Shown here: in pieces, positions 53,541-62,862 of the stretch
How positions within the stretch are numbered: position 1 is the stretch's first letter
Layout of the letters: each line of letters starts with the position of its first letter
NCBI RefSeq assembly: GCF_027912495.1
Contig: NZ_CP115463.1
Span: 1,511,501 to 1,575,500, forward strand
Direction: 5' to 3'
DNA length: 64,000 bases
Origin: Caulobacter sp. NIBR1757
GTDB taxonomy: Bacteria > Pseudomonadota > Alphaproteobacteria > Caulobacterales > Caulobacteraceae
Made by a program: the position numbers and the translations under genes
The notes under the pieces: generated by a model
Database searches by the model: none
What the model was told of the DNA's origin: nothing
Seen by the model: only the letters and a program-made list of their open reading frames with translations

Positions 53541-54155
53541 TCATTCGCCGGCAAAGAAGGTGAAGCGGGCATTCTCAATCCGGGTCTGGCCGACCTGCAA
53601 GGTCCCCGTCAGCACCGGCGCCTCGCTGGCCCCCTGGGCCTTGGCGTCGGCCATGGCGGCCGGGTCGAAGGCGCCCTCGAAGGTGACGGGCCCCAGCCTG
53701 GGATCATTGCCCGCGAAGCGCAGGGTCTTGCCGTCGGTGGCGTAGCCGCTGGGCAGCACCCGGATGCTGACCTCATGGGCCTCGCCGCCGATCTCGTTGG
53801 GCTTCAGCGGGCTGGTGGTGTCGTCGAACTCCAGCAGGATGGGGCCGAAGGTCGAGGTGCGGTCGCCCTGTTCCCAGGCGGCGAAATCGCTGATCGCCCC
53901 GACCCCGATGGTCTTCAGCTGCCAGGCGCCGACGCGGATGTCGCGGGTCGGCATATAGTAGCCGGCATTGTCGAAATTGCCGGTGTGGGCAAAGCCGGTG
54001 ACCTTGGGCCTGGCCGCGTCGGGCGCGTGAACCTGGGCCGCCGGCGCGGCCGGGGCGGGCGCAGGCGCGGGCGCCGGCTTGCTGTCCTGGCGGTTGCAGG
54101 CGCTCAAGCCGAGGGTCGCGGTCGCGGCGCATAGCGCCAAGGTGATGATACGCAT
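53541..54155 (-). CDS. Lipoprotein, unknown
   Basis: A 204-residue lipoprotein (lipobox LSAC, Cys about residue 20) with a Pro/Ala-rich spacer, then a beta-rich domain ([53 protein letters not shown]). Length and strand pattern suit a lipocalin-like or YceI-like barrel, but I cannot confirm either. It is the first gene of the CVNH/EEP group; the CVNH start is 19 nt downstream. Confidence 0.75.
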   Translation of the reverse strand: MRIITLALCAATATLGLSACNRQDSKPAPAPAPAPAAPAAQVHAPDAARPKVTGFAHTGNFDNAGYYMPTRDIRVGAWQLKTIGVGAISDFAAWEQGDRTSTFGPILLEFDDTTSPLKPNEIGGEAHEVSIRVLPSGYATDGKTLRFAGNDPRLGPVTFEGAFDPAAMADAKAQGASEAPVLTGTLQVGQTRIENARFTFFAGE

Positions 54156-54264
54156 CGTCGCTCTCGCAAACCCCAGTCCCGACAAGGGATCATGCGCCGC
54201 GGACCCTGTCAGTGTCCACCGGCAACGCTTGACGCGGGAGCCCCAAAGCCGCATCCGCCGCGGC

Positions 54265-55341
54265 ATGCTCGTCAGTGACTTCGACTTCGATCTGCCGGAA
54301 GACCTCATCGCCCTTCGCCCCGCCAGCCCGCGCGAGTCGGCGAAGCTGCTGGTGGTGCGCCCGCAACAGGGGCTGGAGGATCTGACCGTCGGCGACCTGC
54401 CCTCGCTGCTGCAGCCCGGCGACGCCCTGGTCTTCAACGACACCCGCGTCATCCCCGCCCGCCTGTTCGGCGTGCGCCGCCGCGAGGAGACCGAAGTCCG
54501 CGTCGAGGCCATCCTGCACCGCCGCGTCTCGCCCAACCGCTGGACCGCCTTCGCGCGGCCCGGCAAGCGGCTGAAGGTCGGCGACCGCATCCTGTTCGGC
54601 GACAAGCATGACCGCGCCTACGCCTTGACCACCATTGCGGCCGATGTCGTTGAAAAGGGGGAGGGCGGTGAACTGACCCTCGCCTTCGAACTCAGCGGCG
54701 TCGATCTCGACCTCGCCGTGGCCGGGGTCGGCGAGATGCCCCTGCCGCCCTATATCGCCGCCAAGCGTGCCGAGGACGAACGGGACCGCACCGACTACCA
54801 GACCGTCTACGCCCGCGAGGACGGCTCGGTCGCCGCTCCGACCGCCGGCCTGCACTTCACGCCGGAACTGCTCAAAGCCATCGCCGACCGCGGCGTCTCC
54901 AGCCACTTCGTCACCCTGCACGTCGGGGCCGGCACCTTCCTGCCGGTGAAGACCGACGTGGTCGCCGAACACAGGATGCACCCCGAATTCGGCGTGGTGA
55001 CGCCGGAAGTCGCGACCGCCCTCAACGCCGTGCGCGCCGCCGGTGGCCGCATCGTCTGCGTCGGCACCACCTCCCTGCGCCTGCTGGAAAGCGCCGCGAC
55101 CGAGGACGGCCTGCTGCAGCCCTTCGCCGACGAGACGGCCATCTTCATTACCCCGGGCTACGCTTTTCGCGCCGCCGACGTGCTGATGACCAACTTCCAT
55201 CTGCCGAAATCGACGCTGTTCATGCTGGTCAGCGCCTTCGCCGGCCAGGAAACCATGAGGACCGCCTACGCCCACGCCATCGCCACGGGCTACCGCTTCT
55301 ATTCCTACGGCGACTCATCCCTGCTAATGCGCGCCGCCTGA
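54265..55341 (+). CDS. queA: S-adenosylmethionine:tRNA ribosyltransferase-isomerase
   Basis: A 358-residue enzyme that makes epoxyqueuosine in tRNA. Landmarks: [26 protein letters not shown] at the start, [49 protein letters not shown] and [22 protein letters not shown] 54265 matches the family start. The last base of its stop is the first base of tgt, so the two are coupled. Confidence 0.97.
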   Translation: MLVSDFDFDLPEDLIALRPASPRESAKLLVVRPQQGLEDLTVGDLPSLLQPGDALVFNDTRVIPARLFGVRRREETEVRVEAILHRRVSPNRWTAFARPGKRLKVGDRILFGDKHDRAYALTTIAADVVEKGEGGELTLAFELSGVDLDLAVAGVGEMPLPPYIAAKRAEDERDRTDYQTVYAREDGSVAAPTAGLHFTPELLKAIADRGVSSHFVTLHVGAGTFLPVKTDVVAEHRMHPEFGVVTPEVATALNAVRAAGGRIVCVGTTSLRLLESAATEDGLLQPFADETAIFITPGYAFRAADVLMTNFHLPKSTLFMLVSAFAGQETMRTAYAHAIATGYRFYSYGDSSLLMRAA

Positions 55342-56459
55342 TGACCTTCCCCTTCGAGATCAGCGCCACCGACGGCGCGGCCCGCACCGGCGTGCTGAAG
55401 ACCCCGCGCGGCGACATCCGCACCCCCGCCTTCATGCCGGTCGGCACCGCCGCCACGGTCAAGGCGCTGACCGTCGATCAGGTCAAGGAAAGCGGCGCCG
55501 ACATCCTGCTTGGCAACACCTACCACCTGATGCTGCGCCCGACGGCCGAGCGGGTGCGGCGGCTGGGCGGCCTTCACGAATTCATGCGCTGGGACAAACC
55601 CATCCTCACCGACAGCGGCGGCTTCCAGGTGATGAGCCTGTCGAACATCGCCAAGGTGAAGGAGGAGGCCGTCACCTTCGCCAGCCACATCGACGGCTCC
55701 AAACACGTCCTGTCGCCGGAACGCTCCATCGAGATCCAGGCCGATCTGCTCGGCTCCGACATCGTCATGCAGCTCGACGAATGCGTCAGCTGGCCGGCCG
55801 AGGAGGATCGCGCCCGCGACGCTATGCAGCTGTCGGCCCGCTGGGGCCAGCGCAGCAAGGCCGCCTTCGGCACGCGCGACAGCCAGGTATTGTTCGGCAT
55901 CCAGCAGGGCAGCACCTTCGAGGCCCTGCGCCGCGAAAGCTCCGAGCGGCTGATCGACACCGGCTATGACGGTTACGCCATCGGCGGCCTGGCGGTCGGC
56001 GAGGGCCATGCCGCCATGTGCGAGGTCCTCGACTACGCCCCGGGCCTGCTGCCCGCCGACCGCCCGCGCTACCTGATGGGCGTCGGCAAGCCGATCGACA
56101 TCGTCGAGGCGGTGGCGCGCGGGGTCGACATGTTCGACTGCGTCCTGCCGACCCGCTCGGGCCGCCACGGCCAGGCCTGGACCTGGGACGGACCGATCAA
56201 TCTGAAGAACGCCCGCTTCGCCGAGGACGACAGCCCGATCGATCCGGACATCGCCGGCCCGGCCGGGACAGCCTATTCGCGGGCCTATCTGCATCATCTG
56301 GTGAAGGCCGACGAAATCCTCGGCCAGGTCCTGCTCAGCTGGCACAACATCGCCTTCTTCCAGCTGTTGACCGCGACTCTGCGCACGGTCATCGCCGAAG
56401 GCCGCCTCGACCAGTTCCGCCGCGACTTCGCCGCGCGGCAGAGCAAGCCTACTTCCTGA
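55341..56459 (+). CDS. tgt: tRNA-guanine transglycosylase
   Basis: A 372-residue enzyme that swaps guanine 34 for preQ1 in queuosine tRNAs. Motifs: [36 protein letters not shown] (active Asp), [15 protein letters not shown] and [14 protein letters not shown] (nucleophile region). It shares a base with the queA stop, completing a queA-tgt operon. The 3' end overlaps the convergent lipoprotein gene by 11 nt. Confidence 0.97.
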   Translation: MTFPFEISATDGAARTGVLKTPRGDIRTPAFMPVGTAATVKALTVDQVKESGADILLGNTYHLMLRPTAERVRRLGGLHEFMRWDKPILTDSGGFQVMSLSNIAKVKEEAVTFASHIDGSKHVLSPERSIEIQADLLGSDIVMQLDECVSWPAEEDRARDAMQLSARWGQRSKAAFGTRDSQVLFGIQQGSTFEALRRESSERLIDTGYDGYAIGGLAVGEGHAAMCEVLDYAPGLLPADRPRYLMGVGKPIDIVEAVARGVDMFDCVLPTRSGRHGQAWTWDGPINLKNARFAEDDSPIDPDIAGPAGTAYSRAYLHHLVKADEILGQVLLSWHNIAFFQLLTATLRTVIAEGRLDQFRRDFAARQSKPTS

Positions 56460-57051
56460 TCGGATACTGCGGGGTCGAGGGATCGCGCAGCTTGATCGGC
56501 GGCCCGGTGTAGGGTGTCGGCGCGGCCGGCGGTTTGCAGCCCTTGGCCAGGCCAATGCCCTTCAGATAGCCCCGCCGGATGCCGCCGGCGGTGATCGCCG
56601 AGCGCACCAGCTTGTCGTGCCGCTCGGCCCCGGTCAGCTTCCGCACCCAGCCGCGATAGGGGATGATGTCCTGCGCCATGCCGACCACCTCGCGCATGGC
56701 CTCGTCGGTGACGAACTCGCGGCTGTCGGCGATCAGGCCGCGGTCGGCCTTGGTCGGCTTGGGCTGGTCCATGTCGGGGCCCAGCGCCTCGTCCAGGGGA
56801 ACGAGCACCGCGGCGATCTCCTTGCAGCTCATCGGATAGGGCTTGGCGTAGGGATCGGCGAGGGAGTCGAGCAGCACCTGCGGGATCTTGGTCCGCAACA
56901 GGTTGATGTCGCGCAGCGGCGAGGAGGCGGCGCCGGCCAGGCTGCCCTTGTTGACCTGGTCTGTGGTCCGCACCCGCCCGGGAGCCGGCGGCGGAGTGGT
57001 GGCGCAGGCGGCCAGCAGGACAATCAGGGGCAGGGTGAGGAGGGCGCGCAT
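56449..57051 (-). CDS. Conserved lipoprotein, unknown
   Basis: A 200-residue lipoprotein ([16 protein letters not shown]; Cys16). The mature part has [47 protein letters not shown] and a basic [31 protein letters not shown]. It is soluble after the anchor, possibly periplasmic. It is convergent with tgt. No family name recognised. Confidence 0.8.
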   Translation of the reverse strand: MRALLTLPLIVLLAACATTPPPAPGRVRTTDQVNKGSLAGAASSPLRDINLLRTKIPQVLLDSLADPYAKPYPMSCKEIAAVLVPLDEALGPDMDQPKPTKADRGLIADSREFVTDEAMREVVGMAQDIIPYRGWVRKLTGAERHDKLVRSAITAGGIRRGYLKGIGLAKGCKPPAAPTPYTGPPIKLRDPSTPQYPIRK

Positions 57052-57159
57052 GGCCGCAATTCATATCCTTCAGAAACCGTCCCGCAAGCGCTTGCTCCCT
57101 CGAACGGGCGCCACTATGGTCCGCGCCGCTTCGGACCCCCTTATTCGGTGTCTTCAAGC

Positions 57160-57234
57160 GGGCCGGTAGCTCAGTGGTAGAGCATTCGACTTTTAATCGA
57201 ATGGTCGTGGGTTCGACCCCCACCCGGCCTACCA
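57160..57234 (+). tRNA. tRNA-Lys (anticodon UUU)
   Basis: A 75-nt cloverleaf: acceptor GGGCCGG with CCGGCCT (G1 pairs with U), D arm GCTCAGTGGTAGAGC, anticodon stem TTCGA/TCGAA with loop CTTTTAA (anticodon TTT), T arm GTGGGTTCGACCCCCAC, encoded CCA end. Confidence 0.97.
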
Positions 57235-57241
57235 ACTTCTT

Positions 57242-58189
57242 CTACGCGTTGATCCGCGCCGCCGCCGCTCCAAGGAGGGCGGCGTAAGGCTGCAGGATGG
57301 CCTTGGTCGGGATGGCGGCGCAGTAGTCGCGGAAGCGGCCCTTGTCCTCGAAGCCTTCCCGGAACTCACCGGCCCGCAGCCGCGGCATCATCTTGCCGGC
57401 GATGCCACCGCCCAGATAGACGCCGCCGAAGGCGCCGAAGGCCAGGGCGAAGTCGCCGGCCGCCGCGCCGTAGATGCGGCAGAAGCGCTTGAGCGTCTGG
57501 TCGGCGAGGTTGTCGCCACGGTCGGCGCGGTCCTGGATCTCTTCGGGTTTGAGGTCATCGACCTTGTGGCCGCCGGCCTCTGCCAGGGCTTGGTAGAGAT
57601 TGACCAGCCCCGGCCCCGAGAGGATGCGCTCGAGCGAGACTCGGCCGAAGCGGGCGGTGAGGATCTTCAGGACCTCGATCTCGACCGCGTCGGTCGGAGC
57701 GAAAGCGATGTGTCCGCCTTCGGTGACGGCGACGGCGTCGCCCAGTCTGTCGCGAACCAGGGCCCCGACGCCCAGACCTGTGCCGGCGCCGATGATGGCG
57801 ATGGTGCTTTTCGGCGCGCCGGCGACGCCGCCGATGTCGCCGAGATCCTCGTCGGTCAGCAGATCGACCGACAGGGCCACGGCCTCATAGTCGTTGAGCA
57901 GGCGGGCGGCCTGGAAGCCGTGGCCGCGCAGGCCGGCTTCCGACATGTCCCAGGGGGCGTTGGTCAGTTCGGCCTGGCCGTCCTTGACCGTACCGGCGAC
58001 GGCGATCACCGCCTGGGTCGGCTTGCGGTCGGTCCCCTGCAGATAGCGGTAAATGGCGTCTTCCAGGGTCGCATGGTCGGCGACCTTGAAGGCTTGAGGG
58101 GCGACCACCTCCTTGGCGGGGTGCTGGATGTCGAAGATGGCGAACCGACAGTTGGTGCCGCCGACATCGCCGACGAGGCGCAGGGTCAT
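57242..58189 (-). CDS. glk: Glucokinase
   Basis: A 315-residue cytoplasmic enzyme that phosphorylates glucose with ATP. Motifs: LVGDVGGTNCRFAIFD (phosphate loop), GTVKDGQAELTNAPWDMSE, LLNDYEAVALS (catalytic Asp), IIGAGTGLGVGAL and TEGGHIAFAP. Length is typical. It lies just past the tRNA gene on the other strand. Confidence 0.95.
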   Translation of the reverse strand: MTLRLVGDVGGTNCRFAIFDIQHPAKEVVAPQAFKVADHATLEDAIYRYLQGTDRKPTQAVIAVAGTVKDGQAELTNAPWDMSEAGLRGHGFQAARLLNDYEAVALSVDLLTDEDLGDIGGVAGAPKSTIAIIGAGTGLGVGALVRDRLGDAVAVTEGGHIAFAPTDAVEIEVLKILTARFGRVSLERILSGPGLVNLYQALAEAGGHKVDDLKPEEIQDRADRGDNLADQTLKRFCRIYGAAAGDFALAFGAFGGVYLGGGIAGKMMPRLRAGEFREGFEDKGRFRDYCAAIPTKAILQPYAALLGAAAARINA

Positions 58190-58295
58190 GGGCTTGGGTC
58201 CTCCGACAACTCACTCTGGTGGCCCATGGCTTAGGCGGATTGGCGGCGCAAGGCGAGGCGGCTATGGATTGTCCAAATCACAAAGGGACTCCGCC

Positions 58296-59093
58296 ATGAG
58301 CATCATCACCACCGAAAAGCGCGGCCACATCGCCATCCTGACCCTCAACCGGCCGGAGTCGATGAACGCCCTGGGCGCGGCCGGTGACGGCGATCAGGTG
58401 CAGGCGGCCTGCGCGGCGATCAACGCCGACCAGGACATCCGCTGCGTGGTCCTGACCGGGGCCGGCCGGGCCTTCTCCGCCGGCGGCGACGTCAAGGCGA
58501 TGAAGTCGCGCGAAGGGGCGTTCGGCGGCTCGGGCGTGGCCATCCGCGAGAACTACCGCAACAACATCCACCGCATCGTCCGCTCGGTGTACGGGCTGGA
58601 AGTGCCGTCGATCGCGGCGGTCAACGGCGCCGCCATCGGCCTCGGCTGCGACGTGGCCTGCATGACCGACATCCGCATCGCGGCGAGCAACGCCAAGTTC
58701 GGGGTCACCTTCCTGAAGCTCGGCCTGATCCCCGGCGACGGCGGCGCCTGGCTGTTGCCGCGCACCATCGGCATGAGCCGCGCCGCCGAACTGCTGTTCA
58801 CCGGCGACGTCATCGACGCCGCCACGGCCGAGCGGTGGGGCCTGGTCAGCCAGGTGGTCGAGCCCGAGGTGCTGATGGCCGCCGCCATCGCCATGGCCGA
58901 GAAGATCGCCCAGCAACCGCCGCACAGCCTGCGCCTCGGCAAGTCGCTGCTCAAGCACGGCCAGTCGACCAGCTATGACACCCTGATGGAGATGAGCGCC
59001 GCCGCCCAGGCGATCAGCCACCTGACCGAGGACCATATGGAAGGCGTCACCGCCCTGCTCGAAAAGCGGCCGGCGGTGTTCAAGGGGCAGTAG
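58296..59093 (+). CDS. Enoyl-CoA hydratase/isomerase family protein
   Basis: A 265-residue crotonase-fold enzyme from ATG 58296 (AAAGGGAC upstream). Visible: ILTLNRPESMNALG, VVLTGAGRAFSAGGDVKAMKS (oxyanion loop), AAVNGAAIGLGCDVACMTDIRIA and FLKLGLIPGDGGAWLLPR. The catalytic Glu position of hydratases (usually E in PE..LG) reads as GLIPGDGG, so it may be an isomerase or other crotonase. It likely acts in fatty-acid or aromatic acid beta-oxidation. Confidence 0.88.
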   Translation: MSIITTEKRGHIAILTLNRPESMNALGAAGDGDQVQAACAAINADQDIRCVVLTGAGRAFSAGGDVKAMKSREGAFGGSGVAIRENYRNNIHRIVRSVYGLEVPSIAAVNGAAIGLGCDVACMTDIRIAASNAKFGVTFLKLGLIPGDGGAWLLPRTIGMSRAAELLFTGDVIDAATAERWGLVSQVVEPEVLMAAAIAMAEKIAQQPPHSLRLGKSLLKHGQSTSYDTLMEMSAAAQAISHLTEDHMEGVTALLEKRPAVFKGQ

Positions 59094-59597
59094 GTGAGGG
59101 CGGTCCTGGCCCTGATGGCGGTATTGATGGTGGCCGGGTGTGAGAAGCCCGCCGCCAGGCCGTCGCCTCCATCAGCGGTGGGGCCGGCCCCTCTGGAGAA
59201 CCTACGCTGGCGAATGGACTACAGTCAGTCCCGAAGCCTCGCCGCCTTCTATGCGCCGTCCGAGTCCGACAACCTCTTCTATCGGCTCGAGTGCTCGAAG
59301 AACCGGGTTACGGTGCTCATCTATATGGAGCCGGTTCCCCTCGACACGATGCCGCCCTTCCTGGAACTGGCCTTGAAGGGACCGGACGGCCAGATCGTCG
59401 CCTTCGCGCGGGGGCGGTCACGGGCGACGAATGAGGGATGGGCCGCCGATGTCACCTTGCTCGACCCCTTCTTCGCCTTGGCCGATGAGCAGCCTGGCCT
59501 GCAGGTGAAGGTTGGCGTTCCCGCGGATCCCAATCCCCATTGGACCAACGCCAACGATGTCGTGCGGGATGTGCTGATGGACTGTTCTCAGAGATAG
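59094..59597 (+). CDS. Small lipoprotein, unknown
   Basis: A 167-residue lipoprotein (GTG start directly after the hydratase stop; VAGC lipobox with Cys16). The mature part has LENLRWRMDYSQSRSLAAFYAPSE, ECSKNRVTVLIYME and a final MDCSQR. It probably shares the hydratase transcript. No family recognised. Confidence 0.75.
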   Translation: MRAVLALMAVLMVAGCEKPAARPSPPSAVGPAPLENLRWRMDYSQSRSLAAFYAPSESDNLFYRLECSKNRVTVLIYMEPVPLDTMPPFLELALKGPDGQIVAFARGRSRATNEGWAADVTLLDPFFALADEQPGLQVKVGVPADPNPHWTNANDVVRDVLMDCSQR

Positions 59598-59599
59598 CG

Positions 59600-60193
59600 A
59601 TGGGCAAGGACGCCTCCGATATCCCCGCGACCTTCGCCGACGGCCCGGACACCGGCCGCCTGCAATGGGAAGCGCCGAAGCTGCTGTTCCGGGGTGCGAC
59701 CCGGCGGGTGTTCGAGGGGCCGGCGCTGAGTGGCATCCAGGCCGAGGCCGGCGACCTGGTGCTGGCCGACGGCAGCCGCTTCACGCTCGGCGAACCCTTC
59801 GCCGGCCGCTGGGCCGAGGCCATCGCCAATCCGCCCGGACGGCTGGACAAGCTGGGGGTCAAGCCGGGGATGCGGGTGGCGGTGCTGGATGTCGCCGATC
59901 CCGACTTCCTGGGCGAGCTTGCTCAAAGAACACAACCGATGAACGAGTTCAGCGAACTCGACATCCTGTTCTGGGGCGCCGACAGCGTCGCCGACATGGT
60001 TCGCATCCCGGAGCTCATCCCCATGCTGGCCCCCCGGGGCGCCCTGTGGATCGTCTCGCGAAAGGGCAAGGCGGCGACCATCAAGGACATCGAGGTCATG
60101 GCCGGCGCCAAGGCGCATGGCCTGGTCGATAACAAGGTCTGTTCCTTCTCCGACACCCACACGGCGCTGCGCTTCACCCGCCGCAAGGCTTGA
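59600..60193 (+). CDS. DUF3052-like protein
   Basis: A 197-residue protein from ATG 59600, two bases after the previous stop. Residues about 90-197 match the DUF3052 pattern: LDKLGVKPGMRVAVLDVADPDF, LDILFWGADS, PRGALWIVSRKGK and GLVDNKVCSFSDTHTALRF. The N-terminal 80 residues (LQWEAPKLLFRGATRRVFEG) form a separate small domain. Function unknown. Confidence 0.75.
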   Translation: MGKDASDIPATFADGPDTGRLQWEAPKLLFRGATRRVFEGPALSGIQAEAGDLVLADGSRFTLGEPFAGRWAEAIANPPGRLDKLGVKPGMRVAVLDVADPDFLGELAQRTQPMNEFSELDILFWGADSVADMVRIPELIPMLAPRGALWIVSRKGKAATIKDIEVMAGAKAHGLVDNKVCSFSDTHTALRFTRRKA

Positions 60194-60237
60194 AGGATTT
60201 TCGGCGCCGGCGCCGTGCAAGGGTGGCTTTCCCCTGG

Positions 60238-60260
60238 GTCCCCGGGCTAGACCCGGGGAC
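60238..60260. promoter_or_regulatory. Hairpin abutting the EamA start codon
   Basis: GTCCCCGGG (60238-60246) and CCCGGGGAC (60252-60260) form a perfect 9-bp stem with a 5-nt loop ending one base before ATG 60261. It covers the ribosome-binding region. It may come from the dispersed GGGTCCCGG repeat family. Confidence 0.6.
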
Positions 60261-61154
60261 ATGGGACTTCGCGACTTCTTCCTGCTGATGGCGATGTGCC
60301 TGATCTGGGCCTCCAACAACATCGTCAGCAAGATCGTGGTCAGCGACATGATGGTGCCGCCGCTGTTCTACGCGGCCGTGCGTTTCGCCATCGTCGCCGC
60401 CCTGACCCTGCCCTGGCTGTTGCCGGCGCCCCGGCCCCTGTGGCGGATGATCATCATCGCCCAGCTGATCGGCGGCCTGAACTTTGCCCTGATCTTCATC
60501 GGTTTCCAGACCGCCAGCCCCTCGGCCGCCTCGATCATCGTCCAGCTCGGCGTGCCGATGACGACGGTCCTGTCGATGCTCATGCTCGGCGAGAAGGTGC
60601 GCTGGCGCCGGGGCCTCGGCATGGCCCTGACCCTGGCCGGCGCCGTGCTGGTCATGTGGCATCCGGCCGGCCTGTCGCTCAGCCTCGGCCTGTGGCTGAT
60701 TGCCGGGGCGGCGCTGGCCGGCTCGCTGGGCGCGGTGATGATGAAGCAGATGGAGGGGGTGAAGCCCCTGCAGTTCCAGGCCTGGGTCGGGTTCTCGGCC
60801 ATCTGGCCGCTGTTCGGCATGACCGCCGTCTTCGAGCACGGTCAGATCGCCACGGCGCTGCACGCCGGCTGGCCCTTCCTGGCGGCGGTGCTCTATTCGG
60901 CGCTGATCGTCTCGATCATCGCCCACACCGTCTACTACCACCTGATCCAGAAGTACGAGGCGACCCTGATCTCGCCGCTGACTCTGATGACGCCGCTGGC
61001 GACCATCGTCATGGGCGTGCTGATCACCAAGGACTACTTCGACCTGCGCATGGGCATCGGCGCGGCCCTGGCCCTGCTCGGGGTCTTGATCGTGGCGCTT
61101 AGACCCAATCATGTGATGCCTCTGCTCATGGCCATCCGGAACCGGGCCCAATGA
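60261..61154 (+). CDS. EamA/DMT-family transporter
   Basis: A 297-residue inner-membrane protein with ten helices and two EamA repeats (FFLLMAMCLIWASNNIVSKIVV; LSLGLWLIAGAALAGSLGAVMMKQ). Substrate unknown. It overlaps the following amidase gene by 4 nt, so the two are coupled; a link to cell-wall fragment handling is possible but inferred. Confidence 0.87.
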   Translation: MGLRDFFLLMAMCLIWASNNIVSKIVVSDMMVPPLFYAAVRFAIVAALTLPWLLPAPRPLWRMIIIAQLIGGLNFALIFIGFQTASPSAASIIVQLGVPMTTVLSMLMLGEKVRWRRGLGMALTLAGAVLVMWHPAGLSLSLGLWLIAGAALAGSLGAVMMKQMEGVKPLQFQAWVGFSAIWPLFGMTAVFEHGQIATALHAGWPFLAAVLYSALIVSIIAHTVYYHLIQKYEATLISPLTLMTPLATIVMGVLITKDYFDLRMGIGAALALLGVLIVALRPNHVMPLLMAIRNRAQ

Positions 61155-61882
61155 CCCTCGATGTGATCCCCGCGCCGTCGCCCAACTTCGACGCCCGCAC
61201 CGCGCCGCCGGACATGATCGTCATGCACTACACCGGCATGAAGAGCGGCGAGGAAGCGCTGGCTCGCTTGCGTGATCCTGACGCGCGCGTTTCGAGCCAC
61301 TATCTGGTCGAGGAAGACGGCCGCATCTTCTCCCTGGTGGCCGAGGAGCGCCGGGCCTGGCACGCTGGCCGCGGCAGCTGGCGGGGGGAGACCAACTGCA
61401 ACGCCGTCTCGGTCGGCATCGAGATTGTCAATCCGGGCCATGAGTTCGGCTACCGGCCGTTCCCGGAAACCCAGATCGCCGCCGTCATCGCCCTGACGAG
61501 CGACATTCGCGACCGCTGGCAGGTGCCCAACAACCGCATCATCGGCCACTCCGACCTGGCCCCGGCCCGCAAGCAGGATCCGGGCGAGCTGTTCCCTTGG
61601 AAGCGCCTCGCCGAGGCCGGCCATGGCCTGTGGGCCGAGGCCGATCCGGCTCCCGGTGATCCGCTGGCGGAGGGGGCCGAGGGTGTGGGCGTGTTCGCCC
61701 TGCAGGCCGGCCTGACCCGGCTGGGCTACGACTGCGCCCCGTCAGGCCAGTTCGACCAGAATACCCGCGAGGTGGTCATGGCCTTCCAGCGCCACTGGGT
61801 GCAGAGCCGCTTCGACGGCGTCGCCGACGGCCTGACCCGGGCCCGGCTGATGGCGGTGATCCGGGCGGCGGCGGCTCAATAA
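61151..61882 (+). CDS. N-acetylmuramoyl-L-alanine amidase, AmpD/AmiD type
   Basis: A 243-residue enzyme. The amidase_2 domain (residues about 15-165) has MIVMHYTG (zinc His), SSHYLVEEDGRIFSLV, RAWHAGRGSWRGETNCNAVSVGIEIVNPG and IIGHSDLAPARKQDPG (zinc His and catalytic Lys region). A C-terminal peptidoglycan-binding domain follows (VGVFALQAGLTRLGYDC...FQRHW). No signal peptide is visible, so it likely recycles muropeptides in the cytoplasm. Confidence 0.9.
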   Translation: MTLDVIPAPSPNFDARTAPPDMIVMHYTGMKSGEEALARLRDPDARVSSHYLVEEDGRIFSLVAEERRAWHAGRGSWRGETNCNAVSVGIEIVNPGHEFGYRPFPETQIAAVIALTSDIRDRWQVPNNRIIGHSDLAPARKQDPGELFPWKRLAEAGHGLWAEADPAPGDPLAEGAEGVGVFALQAGLTRLGYDCAPSGQFDQNTREVVMAFQRHWVQSRFDGVADGLTRARLMAVIRAAAAQ

Positions 61883-61887
61883 CACCC

Positions 61888-61925
61888 GTCATCCCGGCTC
61901 GGCCTGCGGCCGTCCGGGACGACGG
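61888..61925. repeat. Intergenic hairpin CGTCATCCCGG...CCGGGACGACGG
   Basis: A short relative of the 48163-48293 repeat, between the convergent amidase and crtB genes. It could serve as a two-way terminator. Confidence 0.65.
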
Positions 61926-61929
61926 TGAA

Positions 61930-62862
61930 TCAAATTCGCGACCACAGCGGCGGCCGCACCGGCGGTTCGCGCCAGCGGTCGAAGGTCTTGCCGCGCAGGG
62001 CCATCAGCCCCCCCTGCAGCGCAAGGACGACCTTCGTAGCCTTGCTGGTCGAGGTGCGCGTATCCCAGGCCTTCGGCCCGCGCTCGACAACCTTGACCCC
62101 GATCTCCCGATAGACCCGGTTGGCGGCGGCGACGGCCCAGGCCGAGCGGAAGGGCAGGGCGCGCAGGCCCCAGCGGGCGCTCTCATAGTAGGGCTCGGCC
62201 GCCTCGATCAGGCTGTAGGCGAGTGCGGCGACGGCCTCGCGATGGCGCGGCTCGGCCAGGTCCTCGCGCGGTACGTCGGCCTCGGTCAGCCAGGCGTCGG
62301 GCAGGTAGACGCGGCCGTTCTGGGCGTCCTCGACGATGTCGCGGGCGATGTTGGTCAGCTGGAAGGCCAGTCCCAGGTCCTGGGCCCGGCGCAGGGTGGC
62401 GAGGTCATCGGGCTTCACCCCCATGACCAGGGCCATCATCACCCCGACCGCGCCGGCCACATGCCAGCAGTATTTCAGGGTGTCCTCGAAGGTCGCATAG
62501 CGGACCTCGGAGACGTCCATGGCAAAGCCGTCGATCAGCTCGATGGCCCAGGCCTCGGGGATGCCCCGGCGCAGGGCGACCTGCTGGAAGGCGGCGAAAG
62601 CCGGGTCCGACTGCGGCTCTCCGGCCAGCGACGAACGGGTCTTTGCATAGAGTTCTTCGAGGGTTGCGCGGACCTGCTCAGGCGAAACGACAACCCGGTC
62701 GTGACCCAGCGTCTGGCCGTCGATGACGTCGTCGCAGTGACGGCACCAGGCGTAGAGCATCTCGGCATCGACGCGGGTTTCGCGGTCGAACAGGGCGGCG
62801 GCGGCGGCGAAACTCTGGCTGCCCTGCTGGATGGCCTCGCGGCTGGTCGCCTCGATGCTCAA
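61930..62862 (-). CDS. crtB: Phytoene synthase
   Basis: A 310-residue enzyme that condenses two geranylgeranyl diphosphates to phytoene. It has both Asp-rich motifs, CRHCDDVIDG (about residue 45) and LTNIARDIVEDAQNGRVYLP, plus YCWHVAGAVGVMM. The start is TTG at 62862, overlapping the crtI stop (TTGA), which signals coupled translation; no ATG fits. Squalene/hydroxysqualene synthase is a less likely alternative, disfavoured by the crtI neighbour. Confidence 0.9.
   Translation of the reverse strand: MSIEATSREAIQQGSQSFAAAAALFDRETRVDAEMLYAWCRHCDDVIDGQTLGHDRVVVSPEQVRATLEELYAKTRSSLAGEPQSDPAFAAFQQVALRRGIPEAWAIELIDGFAMDVSEVRYATFEDTLKYCWHVAGAVGVMMALVMGVKPDDLATLRRAQDLGLAFQLTNIARDIVEDAQNGRVYLPDAWLTEADVPREDLAEPRHREAVAALAYSLIEAAEPYYESARWGLRALPFRSAWAVAAANRVYREIGVKVVERGPKAWDTRTSTSKATKVVLALQGGLMALRGKTFDRWREPPVRPPLWSRI

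Noticed and set aside
53541..54605. Extended start of the lipoprotein gene at 54605
   Set aside because: The added 150 residues overlap queA antisense and precede the obvious lipoprotein signal at 54155.
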